DNA of 64,000 nt from Cladopsammia gracilis (Eukaryota > Cnidaria > Anthozoa > Scleractinia > Dendrophylliidae), in NCBI GenBank assembly GCA_022457155.1, contig JAJGOT010000677.1, positions 247,501-311,500 on the forward strand. The letters are read 5' to 3'. The notes under the pieces were generated by a model, which worked only from the letters and a program-made list of their open reading frames with translations, did no database searches and was not told the DNA's origin. The first letter of the stretch is position 1. Each line of letters begins with the position of its first letter. Shown piece after piece: positions 54,701 through 64,000 of this stretch. The position numbers and the translations under genes were made by a program.

Positions 54701-56822
54701 CATGCCCTGCATAGTGCAGGCAAGATCAGTAATGCCGTGAGTGTTCATGTGTGGTCATAGTTAAAGGAAGATGGCACATTTTAAGGTGGGACATGTGGAG
54801 AATTCAATGAATTGTCTTCGGTTTGTCTAGAGCATGAGACTTAATGAAAACGTCTCATTTCTCAAAAATTTAAAAAGATGCATATTGTATATCATAATGT
54901 GTATATCTTCCAGAATTTACCAACTAATTTGTTCATGTCAGAATTCGAAACAAAGTAAATTTGAAAATTGATATTGGTCCATTTTTTTCACATTGAATGT
55001 TCTATCCTAAGAATTTGCACAATATAACTGGACAATCATACGATCCACGTTTGGTTTGATATTGATATTTTGAAGTGTTATTTCTAAAAGTATATGTCGA
55101 CTATTTCTCCAAGCCTTTTGATAGTTTATCTTATATTGTTATTGCTTTGTTTAACGGTGATTAACTATTATTTATACAGCACCAAATGCTGCGCCAACTA
55201 ATGTCCAGGGAAACAATGCAAGCTCTACCAGCATTTTAGTTCAGTGGGGGACTGTTCCAGCGAACGACCAAAATGGTGTTATACAGAGTTACACAGTTAC
55301 CTACACATCGCTACCTAATGGAAGTCCACAAACCAAGATTGTTATCGCTCCAATGAAAAACACTACACTGACTGGATTAAATGAATACACAAACTACAGC
55401 ATCACAGTGTTTGCTTCAACCGTGAAGGGAGGTGGAATTGCCAGCGAAGCTATCATTGTCATCACAGATGAAGACAGTAAGTTCATTATATAGAGGGCTT
55501 TTTCTTCATTTAAATGACATGTCGTTAAGGCAAACAGCATTTCAACAATTTTCATTTGGGCATAGTTTCTCTGATGTTGTAATTGTTTTGTGTAACAGTG
55601 ATTTCAATTTTGTAAACAGCACCAAACGTTCCTCCAGCTAATCTCCAGGGAAACACTGCAAGCTCTACCAGCATTTTCGTTCAATGGGGCAATGTCTTAG
55701 CAAACGACCAAAATAGTGTTATACTGAGTTACACAGTTACCTACACATCGCTACCTAATGGCAGTCCACAAACCAAGATTGTTTATGCTCCAAGACAAAA
55801 CACTACACTGACTGGATTGAACGAATACACAAACTACAGCATCACAGTGTTTGCTTCAACCGTGAAGGGAGGTGGAATTGCCAGCGAACCTATCATTGTC
55901 ATCACAGACGAAGACAGTAAGTTCATAATTAAGTGTTCCAATATATAATTGACAAAAACGTTTTAATTCGATAAAAAAATATCTCACATAATTGAGGTGT
56001 AGGGACAACCATGTAGAGCAAGATAATTTACTAGTTTGATGTGATACATGCCCTGCATAGTGCAGGCAAGATCAGTAATGCCGTGAGTGTTCATGTGTGG
56101 TCATAGTTAAAGGAGGATGGCACATTTTAAGGTTGGACATGTCGAGAATTCAATGAATTGTCTTCAGTTTGTCTAGAGCATGAGACTTAATGAAAACGTC
56201 TCATTCCTCAAAAATTTAAAAACATGCATATTGTATATCATAATGTGTATATCTTCCAGAATTTACCAACTAATTTGTTCATGTGAGAATTCGAAACGAA
56301 GTAAATTTGAAAATTGATATTGGTCCATTTTTTTCACATTGAATGTTCTATCCTAAGAATTTGCACAATATAACCGGACAATCATACGATCCACGTTTGG
56401 TTTGATATTGATATTTTGAAGTGTTCTTTCTAAAAGTATATGTCGACTATTTCTCCAAGCCTTTTGATAGTTTATCTTATATTGTTATTGCTTTGTTTAA
56501 CGGTGATTTACTATTATTTATACAGCACCAAATGCTGCGCCAACTAATGTCCAGGGAAACAATGCAAGCTCTACCAGCATTTTAGTTCAGTGGGGGACTG
56601 TGCCAGCGAACGACCAAAATGGTGTTATACAGAGCTACACAGTTACCTACACATCGCTACCTAATGGAAGTCCACAAACCAAGATTGTTATCGCTCCAAT
56701 GAAAAACACTACACTGACTGGATTAAATGAATACACAAACTACAGCATCACAGTGTTTGCTTCAACCGTGAAGGGAGGTGGAATTGCCAGCGAACCTATC
56801 ATTGTCATCACAGATGAAGACA
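48432..56822 (+). CDS. Tandem fibronectin type III exons of a secreted or adhesion protein (partial gene)
   Basis: Twelve exons of exactly 297 bp each encode one 99-residue FN3 domain: (A)AP.NVQGN..STSI.VQWG, NGVI.SYTVTYTSLPNGS, LTGLNE.TNYSITVFAS, IIVITDED. All begin after AG with CA (phase 1) and end in ...GACA|GTAAGT (phase 1), so any exon can be skipped without a frameshift. The conserved Trp (VQWG), Tyr (SYTVTY) and Leu/Tyr (LTGLNEYTNYS) of the FN3 sandwich are intact in all twelve. N-glycosylation sequons (NAS, NTT, NYS) fit an extracellular protein. Introns are of two kinds, about 143 and about 605-612 bp. No signal peptide, transmembrane or cytoplasmic exon lies next to the array, so the gene type cannot be fixed. 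Confidence 0.85.
49334..49630 (+). CDS. FN3 exon 2 (type B)
   Basis: Type B: LVQWGTVPAND, IAPMKNTT, STVKGDGIASEP; keeps VILSYT where later B exons have VIQSYT. Followed by a 143-bp intron. Confidence 0.85.
49774..50070 (+). CDS. FN3 exon 3 (type C)
   Basis: Type C: PHAPPANVQGNTVSS, FVQWGNVLAND, SPQIKIVYAPRQ, STVKGGGNASEP. Followed by a 611-bp intron. Confidence 0.85.
50682..50978 (+). CDS. FN3 exon 4 (type A)
   Basis: Type A with Arg at the start (RNAAPTNV) and NGSGNSSEP. Followed by a 604-bp intron. Confidence 0.85.
51583..51879 (+). CDS. FN3 exon 5 (type B)
   Basis: Type B with VIQSYT and the variant ASEAIIVI (Ala for Pro). Followed by a 143-bp intron. Confidence 0.85.
52023..52319 (+). 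CDS. FN3 exon 6 (type C)
   Basis: Type C with NVPPANLQGNTTSS and SPQTKIVY. Followed by a 608-bp intron. Confidence 0.85.
52928..53224 (+). CDS. FN3 exon 7 (type B), altered acceptor
   Basis: Type B, KGDGIASEP, ending DEG for DED. The acceptor reads TTTTATGGAG where the other exons have TATACAG, so the AG remains but its context is weaker. Followed by a 144-bp intron. Confidence 0.75.
53369..53665 (+). CDS. FN3 exon 8 (type C)
   Basis: Duplicate of exon 3 (PHAPPANV, SPQIKIVY, KGGGNASEP) with GNTASSTSVF. Followed by a 612-bp intron. Confidence 0.85.
54278..54574 (+). CDS. FN3 exon 9 (type A)
   Basis: Duplicate of exon 4, including the initial Arg and NSSEP. Followed by a 605-bp intron. Confidence 0.85.
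55180..55476 (+). CDS. FN3 exon 10 (type B)
   Basis: Duplicate of exon 5, including ASEAIIVI. Followed by a 143-bp intron. Confidence 0.85.
55620..55916 (+). CDS. FN3 exon 11 (type C)
   Basis: Duplicate of exon 6 (NVPPANLQG) with NDQNSVI for NDQNGVI. Followed by a 609-bp intron. Confidence 0.85.
56526..56822 (+). CDS. FN3 exon 12 (type B), last intact exon
   Basis: Type B with VIQSYT and KGGGIASEP. The next intron begins like the other short B-to-C introns (GTAAGTTCATTATATAGAGG) but is cut at about 56886. Confidence 0.85.
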
Positions 56823-56885
56823 GTAAGTTCATTATATAGAGGGCTATTTCTTCATGTAAAAAACAAATCGTTAAGGCAAACAGCA

Positions 56886-57592
56886 GTAGTATGCAGAATA
56901 GCGGTTCTGCAACCGGCGGATCATGCGGATCAAGCGGATCCACATATATTAAGCAATTTAAGCGGGAAAATGACGTCATCGTGGTAAACAATAGGGTTAA
57001 AAGGCCTGCTTAAGTTTGCCCAGTCAGTAAAGTATGACGTGATGGTTATAAATACGTAAGTTTTGTATGTGTGTTTGCTTTCTTCTAATGTTTTTGTGTT
57101 TTTGTATTGTCAGCAAAATAATGGTATGATAGAATTGTATTATGAAAGCGGGTATGTACAGATTAAAAAGTTGTAGGTTCATTGTCTCTTCTATCAACAA
57201 CTTTGACATCCTAATAATTCGTTTCTAATTTTCTCTAGTAAGTGATTGGTTTAAAAGTGTTTTTTTATCGATTTCATGTTATAAGTTTAAGGAGGGCCTT
57301 TCGATTCCTAATTTATGATGTGTTAATCTCAGTGGATGTATTGACTGAATTAAATATATGCGTATCTACCTTTTGTACACAACACCCATGGGAGCGCTCT
57401 GTTTTGGTCCAAATGCAAATGTACAACACTGTTTCAAGGTTTGTAGTTTAGATTACCGCATAAAGAAAGAACACTTAGACAGTTATCATTTCAACTGTAC
57501 TTGTATTTATTTAATATGTTCATCAACGTTCCAATGGTAGTTAAAAGGTAAGTCTAATATGTTGAAAACGTTACACCCACACTTAAGAGACT
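56886..57592. other. Left side of the insertion that interrupts the FN3 array
   Basis: Homology to the short intron stops after GGCAAACAGCA. What follows, with GCGGATCATGCGGATCAAGC at 56917, is unrelated to the array. Frames at 57242-57540 have no domain. No inverted partner of this end was found near 61270. Confidence 0.45.
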
Positions 57593-60500
57593 TTAGTCAA
57601 AGTCATCGTCCTCTTCATCCAGTTCTACCTGGATGTCCTCCTCTTCATCTGGCTGGTTAGAACAAGTTGTTAGGCGGGAAAGGTCGGAGCACTTTAACCC
57701 ATTTCAAATGTAGTCACATGAATCATCATTACAGGCCTTCTTGCACATACATGACATAAGCTCTATTACAGCTCTTGGTGCCAGGAGTTCACTCAACCAA
57801 TCTATCACCAATCTCTCTTGAGATTGAGAGACCAGCCATGACAGATGGAACGTCGTTGTTTCGTAGATAATTTTGCCATATCGCCGCTTGATAGTTGGCT
57901 CGCCGGCAATACTTTTTTTTTTATAATTTGAAAATTTTAATGAGATATAATACAATACAATACAATACAACCTACATACGTACATAAAAAAGAAAGGAAA
58001 GAAAAATACATAAAATCATTTCTACTTTGACTCCATAGGTAAGGAGTTTAACATAAAAAAATAAATAACAAAAATAAATAAATAATACTTATACAAGCTG
58101 TCCTTGCATGGAGGGAAATGATGGGAATCCGCTTCAGCTGAATGAATACATGAATATATGAATATATACACAGACAAATGCCTCTAACTGCATCAGAAGA
58201 TCTTCACACATCAACCAGTTTTCTCCAAGTTGCTGGAACGTGCGTTGGTATTCCTTTTTACTCAGTAACTTCTTCAGGGGCAAATTAAGGCACTCACTGC
58301 ACCACAACCCGTGAATGCGTGCAAACCTGGTAATGCCTTGCACACATCCTGGCCAATAACGTGGGCTATTCTTCCAATGTCTACATACCGAGCGTTCAGT
58401 TGAGAAACACAACGCTGATAAATCGGTACATCAATGGAAAATGAAAACGCAAGGCACAGGATTCTAACGTCTGTGTCTTCTGAGGATACAATAATTGACC
58501 TGTATCGCTGCTCATTTGCTGCATGTTGCACATGTAGGAGAAGTCGTGTATGAGCCTCCTCTTGTTCGGATCTTAGCTCTTCTTCTTCCTCTACTCTCTC
58601 GGCAGTGATCTTGTAGCATCGGTTTCCACATGTTACATGCAGCTCCTTGTCTTCCAGTCTCTCGCGACTCGGTGTTTTTTGCCAGTGTTCTACAACAAAT
58701 CTGACAAAGACTTGTTTTGTTGTCACCATTGCGTTGTCACCATTGCTTGACCTTCTGGTCACTCGCAAGGTTCTTGAAAGTTATTGCATCACTTTCACCT
58801 CTGAGTTCTCTTTCTGCTGATTTCATGGAAATGTCTCTGTTCACGTCAAATACCACATCCACTCTATTGCTACCCTCTCCCTCGTGCAACACTCTAGATA
58901 AAATCTTGTCTGCGATCTCACCAAATGTAAGATAATCTACCTTCAGCTTTTGGACCAGAGTCATCTCATTTATTCGGTAAGCTGAAGGCCTTGTTACTTC
59001 TTTTGTTGGCTGTATCAATTTCTCTAATTCTTTGCCAAGTTGTGCCTTATTGGTCTTGCGGGGAAAGCCATTGTTGCAGGCCAAGGAAGCAGGAAGAGGG
59101 CCTAATGTGCTTTATCACATCTTGCATTTGAAGATTGCGGCTTTCAGCAATTATGATCATCCGCGCAAACAATTTCGATCAGCGCGCAGAACAGTTTCTG
59201 TGTCTTTGCCCTCTGCCACCGTCTTGGTCTTCGATAAAGCACTGAAGGTTTTCAACTTTTGCTTCTTCAACTTGTGATTGAACTTAGCTGTTGGGGGCTG
59301 TGATTCGAGACGGGTCTTCTTGAAATCAGCGTAGGCTGCCTCTCCAACTTTATACATGTAGGCGATCGCAAGCTCCACTGCTATAGCAGTAGTGGCAACA
59401 GCTCCTGTTGAGATGCTGGACAGTTGCATATGACCTGCAAATGGATCTGTTCAGTTCTTGATTAAATCAACCATTGCGGCAACATCTTTCTCATCTTGGG
59501 CAATGCGAGACGAGTGAAGGTCAGCAAGGTTGTGCTTCCCTTTGGCATAGCCAACCATTTCGCGCAAACTGCGCAGGAACAAAGTTCTGAATTCTGCCGT
59601 TAAGTAGTACCTTTGTACGGCTCCAGGTTTCAAACTAAAGCTCTTGCTGCCCCCAGGTGTTTTGGTATCTTTATTTACGGTTTCTTCAAGAGTCTGGTCA
59701 ACGGGAATTCTTCCAAATGTATTGTCGTCGCTCAACTGAACTGAAAATCCATTTCCCATGAACTCGTGTACCTCGGGGTGCTAACCTGGTAGACTTGTCA
59801 TATGGCTATAATAAGCTGACATGTATCTTGCGTAGTTGATAGCATCATAGGAAAAGCACCATGGGTTCATATAGCTACCACAGGAGAGATGGAGTTCCCA
59901 ATTCCTTCTCTAGAGGCATGGATCATGTGAAGTTGTCGCTCGATCATGTCTATATAGGACATCCAGAATGCTTAAAAGGGGCCATTGGTATTCCGGAGAT
60001 GAACAGTGTATTTAGCAAAAAGTTCATCAGCTAGGGTACCAATTTCATCAAGACATGTTTGTACTTGACGATTGTCCTCTGGGTGAGACTCGTGATTAAG
60101 CCACAGATAAAATCCTTCCAATGCCACCCTCATGAATGCTTCGCAAGCCAGTTTGTGCACACGAACACCCCTGTTATAGTTTCGGCCTTCCAGAACTGCA
60201 GACACGGAGCCCTCAGCCACTACCCCAGCTTCAATGAATAAGTACTTTAGACCAGCATGCAGGAACCTTTCACCGATGTCAGAGATCAATGTACCAAGGG
60301 TATGAAAAGTTCCAAGACGTAGAACTATGGGCTTGAACTTCTCATACTCCTTGCACTTAAACCCAGATCAGCTTTTTACCTTTTCTTGGTGGGCTGCATA
60401 ATGTAGACGAGCTAGGATGAAGAGCAGATTCTTCTTTCTAACTCTTTAAGAATTATTTCGCCGTCAACCTCCTTCACTTTTCTTGGCGGGGGCCATTCGA

Positions 60501-60820
60501 GATTTGGTCATCGGCAACCTGTACACTAAGAATGCCTTCCTGATCTCGGATTTCATCAGCTTTTTGCAACGTTTTCCATGAGTCAAGAGAATTTGGACTG
60601 ATTAATTTTGTGTTATCATCAGTACAATGTATTACGCAATAAGGCTCAGTTCTGTCTTTTACGAAGTATGCTTCATATTTGTTCGCAACTTTGAGGACTG
60701 TATTTACCACAAAAACAAGATGGCTTCCTGGTACATTTGTGCCCAGTCTTTTAGACCACAGGGTGACCACAGGGAAACCATACCGGTGATAAATCGCTTG
60801 ATGATAAAGCATGCATCTAA
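57593..60820 (-). pseudogene. Second CXC-tailed transposon-type protein, other lineage (broken)
   Basis: Same superfamily as 34794-40140, read on the minus strand with many frameshifts. N-terminal fragment with NSLDSWKTLQKADEIRDQEG (60560); VLRLGTFHTLGTLISDIGER (60300); DNTFGRIPVDQTLEETVNKD and TKTPGGSKSFSLKPGAVQRY (59740-59590), the counterpart of GTAVGLTENPAALRRWM in the first copy; LKKQKLKTFSAL (59270); KLKVDYLTFGEIADKILSRV (58930); EEAHTRLLLHVQHAANEQ, IIVSSEDTDVRIL and ALPGLHAFTGC (58550-58290), the PIN-like module that is deleted in the first copy; APRAVIELMSCMCKKACNDD (57770) and an acidic tail to 57593. HAFTGCGAV has lost the usual Asp after Cys. An AT-rich insertion lies at about 57909-58130. 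Confidence 0.75.
57909..58130 (-). mobile_element. AT-rich insertion, probably a retroposon tail
   Basis: On the minus strand it ends in (GTATT)n, ATTTTCAAATTATAAAAAAAAA at 57910, which looks like a poly(A)-ended retroposon. It separates the C-terminal CXC-like part from the rest of the pseudogene. Class uncertain. Confidence 0.4.
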
Positions 60821-61273
60821 AATAACACTAATTATCTTATCTTTTAATGCTTTTCATATGTTATAAAATGTAGTTTTGAATCACATAACAGAAAAAAAGC
60901 AAAAAAAAACAAGTAGGGAAAATAGACAAAAATTGAGGGTTTTTTACCGCAGCTGGAAGTGACGTCACTGTCACGTGACTATTTATCGTTAAAAGTGACA
61001 AAATACTTAACAAACTTAAAATACTTATCTATGCCTGCTTTATTTTATACAAAATCTACAGAATTACTTGCTAAAAGCCTCATTTTAGTATATTATCGAT
61101 TTATGCTAATTATGCAAAATTCAAGGTCACGTGACTCCCTTAAGCTACTCTTACAACATTTCCATCATATATTTTTGAAATCTGCACATGATAAGCTTTA
61201 ATTTGATATATGGAGGCCTTCGTCCCCCCGAGTGGTAACGATCCGCCATTTTTAGCCACTTGGCCCATGGACT
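60821..61273. other. Right side of the insertion
   Basis: AT-rich; GTCACGTGAC occurs at 60971 and 61127 (CACGTG boxes as in the TIRs at 34.1 and 40.7 kb). No inverted repeat end was established. Confidence 0.4.
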
Positions 61274-61315
61274 AAATGGGGCAATGTCTTAGCAAACGAC
61301 CAAAATGGTGTTATA
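61274..61315 (+). pseudogene. FN3 exon scrap (type C) at the LINE insertion point
   Basis: AATGGGGCAATGTCTTAGCA to GGTGTTATA equals the WGNVLANDQNGVI part of a type C exon, which is the type expected after exon 12. It lacks both exon ends: foreign DNA lies on the left and the LINE starts on the right. Confidence 0.9.
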
Positions 61316-61930
61316 GCGGAGCTCTGCGGGCCGAAGGCCCGCGCGGAGCGCCATACTCATAGAACCCATGCCGTCATTTTTCATGGTCATGACCAGCGGA
61401 ATGTTTCACGGGCGCGTGTCCGTCCGCCGCCGCCCGTGTTGGGCATTTTGAAACGAAAGCGAGGCTTTGATTTTCGCGCCTTCGCGCAGCTACATGGCGA
61501 ATGTCACGTCAGCTCGGTAAACACGTTAGTTGGAGCTGTGTTTAGCGGAGAAAACTGAGAAAACCGTTTAAAAGTCGTTATTTCCCTGCATTTTCGCGGT
61601 TTGCTACTTAAGACAGGTTTCACAATTTCTCGAACAGTGGTCAAGACCGCATTTGAGGCTGTGTGACTCTGCAAATCAAGCGTTTTTGGAGGAATATAGA
61701 GCTAAGTGTTTTTTATATTACGGAATCCAGTACCATAGGAGCGGAGAAAACGGACACTAAAACTCTCGAACGTTATGAATATGACGGCGAACAACCTTTG
61801 CCGGAGAGGAGAAACACTGGACATCGGACAAACAAACATAAGCAGAAAAGCAAGTAACGTCTAAATGTGATTTGCAAAAATTGTTTAGTTTAATAATAAG
61901 ACTTAAGCTTAAGCTTAAGTTAAATGTGTT
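61316..61930 (+). other. 5' UTR region of a Tx1/L1-type LINE
   Basis: Starts with a GC-rich hairpin (GCGGGCC/GGCCCGC with arms GCGGAGC.../...GCGGAGCG) directly at the broken FN3 codon, and continues GC-rich to about 61500, unlike its surroundings. An open frame at 61663-61857 could be an ORF1 remnant but has no recognisable domain. TTAAGCTTAAGCTTAAGTT occurs at 61902-61920. Confidence 0.5.
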
Positions 61931-64000
61931 AATTTTACCAGAAGAATTTTCTCCAAGTTTTTGCATTCAGAGCTAAATTTACAACTTTGAATATCCGTGG
62001 TTTTGGCAATGAAGCGAAACAACGCTCTGTTTTTGATTTTGCGAAAAATTCCCGTTCTGATTTTATTTGTTTACAAGAACCTTTAGCGACAAGACAAAAT
62101 GCGATAAATTCTCTGACAGCTAAATGAAATGGCGCGGTAAAAGTTTCTGGTCGCCCGCTCTTGGTAAACAAGGCGGCGTTGCCATTCTTGTCGCTGAAAA
62201 TACTGATTTCAAATGTTTACAATGGAAAAAAGATTCTTCTGGTAGAATTGTTAGTGTTTTAACTGAACTCGACGACACGAAAATTAATTTGGTTTTATAC
62301 TTATGCACCCACGAATCCAAGTGAACGTACTTTTATGACACAATTCATGAATATTTTTTCCGAACTCTTTTAAAATTATTGCTGGCGATTTTAACTGCAT
62401 TGAAAACGTTTCTGATAAGCTTGGAGGAAATCCTACAATTTCCATGGATTTGAAAGATCTGCACAGTGTTCTCTGGCGCAAAAAAACACGGCCGACTGAA
62501 AAATACAATGCACATGGTAATAATGCGGATAAAACTATCGGTACACGTTTGGTTAATTTTTTTATTGCTCAGGACTTGTATGATTTCTTTTTAAAATGTG
62601 AAATTTTGCCTTGTGTTTTTTCCGATCATGATTCTGTTGATTTAAGCCGCAATTTGCATAATGCATTTTCCCGTGGACCAGGACTTTGGAGGCTAAATTT
62701 AGAATTTGATATTTGCGATATGATCTCAGAAATTATTAAGAAACATGCATTGTACTGGAAAGCATTTACTTCCATTCAAGCTTTGTAGGATTTTCTTAAA
62801 GAATCTATAAAATTAGTTGCTATAGATTTTGGTCGAAGTAAACAACGCATATTAAGTTAAATCGCGATATTAAAACGGCCACGCAACTATAAATTCTTTG
62901 ATCGAAGCTAAACGGGCTCTTATTGAAGGAGATAGCTCAGCGAAAACCACCATAGAAACGCTTGAAAGAAAAATTCGGGCCATTAATTTATCCCAAATGA
63001 GAGGAAGCCAAATTCGTAGCAGAGTCAAATGGCTTGAAGAAGGTGAAAAACTTACCAAATTCACGTGCTCAGAAAAATACTGTTCAATCTATTTATAACT
63101 CCGCCGGTGTTGAAGTCTTTTCACAAGATTCCGGCCCATTTCGATTTTTACCGTAATTTGTACTTGCAAGAACCTGTTAATTTAACAGTCCAAACCGAAT
63201 TTTTGAACAAACTTGTAAACAGATTAAGTGAGAGCGAAATTTTATCCTGCGAAGCATTTTTATCTTTGGGTGAAATTACCCACGCAATGCGTGGACTTTC
63301 TTCAGGGAAAACCCCCGGTTCAGACGGATTACCTCAACAATTTTTCGCTAAATTCTGGGATCTTTTAGGCCCTATTCTGTTCGAAATTATAAATTTAGTT
63401 TGGAAAATAATTCTCTCAGTGATTCAATGCAAGGAAGCGTGACTAGATTACTTTACAAGAAAGATGATAAGAAAAACCTCAAACAATGGTGACCCCGCCA
63501 TTTCGCTACTTAATGTTGATTACAAAATTTGTTCAAAAGCTCTTACAAACAGACTTTCAAAATTGTTACCCTCGATTATTTCAAGAAGATCAAACTTGTT
63601 CCGTCCCAGGTAGGACGATTTTTGAGAATTTATTTCTCTTGCGTGACACTCTAAAATATTATATAAATATTACCAATGAAACTGGTATCTTGCTGAATAT
63701 TGATCAAGAGAAAGCCTTTGACAATTGACATGGTAGAAAAACATTGGAAAACTTTTTACCAATGTTTTAAGTCGTTTTGGATTTGGCCCTAATTTCCAGC
63801 GGTGGATTTCTACATTATACTGTCAAGCAAATATGAAAATTATAGTTAATGTGTTTTTGACCAAAGAAATTCCACTCGAGTGGGGGGTGAGGCAGGGAGA
63901 TCCCCGGTCTCCACTTTTGTACATTTTATGCGCAGAAGTTTTGGCGACCAGTATAAGAAAGGATGATACTATTGAAGGTTTTCTCATTCCAGAAGCCTGA
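61931..64000 (+). pseudogene. Tx1/L1-type LINE ORF2, decayed, runs off the window
   Basis: Endonuclease: FTTLNIRGFGNEAKQRSVFD (61980), DFICLQEP with the catalytic Glu, KQGGVAILVAENTDF (62170), IIAGDFNCIENVSDKLGG (62375), PCVFSDHDSVDL (62615). Reverse transcriptase: GLSSGKTPGSDGLPQQFFAK (63295), SLLNVDYKICSKALTNRLSK (63510), LNIDQEKAFDN (63695), EWGVRQGDPRSPLLYILCAE (63878). This order and wording are characteristic of Tx1-clade L1-like ORF2. The YADD active-site block lies beyond the window. Stops and frameshifts (62124, 62330-62375, 62787, 63440, 63600-63780) make it inactive. Confidence 0.9.

Noticed and set aside
47761..56822. CRISPR-like regularly spaced repeats
   Set aside because: The repeats are 297-bp coding exons with splice sites in a eukaryotic genome.

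Overview
The window is eukaryotic and looks cnidarian, most likely a stony coral. This is an inference from the AT-rich, intron-bearing sequence, the dense mix of Penelope, DIRS, BEL/Pao, CR1/L2 and Tx1/L1 retroelements with many short inverted-repeat elements, and an uncharacterised CXC-tailed protein family that I know mainly from cnidarian gene predictions. No complete host gene is present. Most of the 64 kb is layered mobile DNA around pieces of secreted or adhesion-type genes.

Layout. 1-6.9 kb: a Penelope-like reverse transcriptase remnant, a TA-flanked MITE, two minisatellites, a frameshifted DIRS-type remnant (minus strand) and LINE tails. 7.2-16.1 kb: a foldback element, then a 2.5-kb direct segmental duplication (about 7815-10393 and 13624-16091). 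Each copy carries a 52-bp signal-peptide exon with a phase-1 donor; a third diverged copy and an unrelated signal exon lie between them. 17-27.7 kb: foldbacks, a repeat cluster with tRNA-like promoters, a 717-bp element flanked by TTAA, and a LINE 3' end. 27.8-29.9 kb: a 2.1-kb near-perfect palindrome flanked by TTAA. 30.6-33.7 kb: a tRNA-derived SINE, two MITEs and the GIY-YIG end of a Penelope-like element.

33.7-47.5 kb is the most interesting part. A protein of the CXC-tailed family (34794-40140, broken) sits between long terminal inverted repeats. This suggests it is the product of a large DNA transposon and not a host gene. The element was later invaded by a 1.4-kb inverted-repeat element (itself carrying a 295-bp one), by a 179-bp MITE, and, inside its right terminal repeat, by a CR1/L2-like LINE that in turn carries a 5.9-kb BEL/Pao retrotransposon with LTRs, a 5-bp target duplication and a tRNA-Tyr-like primer site.

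47.7-61.3 kb: twelve open, exactly 297-bp, phase-1 fibronectin type III exons in tandem, bounded by a truncated exon on the left and an exon scrap on the right. A 3.6-kb, five-exon block has duplicated recently. A second, distinct member of the same CXC-tailed family (minus strand, 57593-60820) interrupts the array, and a Tx1/L1-type LINE (61316 to the window end) starts inside the next FN3 exon. The first exons upstream and the FN3 exons share phase 1, so they could in principle be spliced together, but nothing in the window proves that they belong to one gene.
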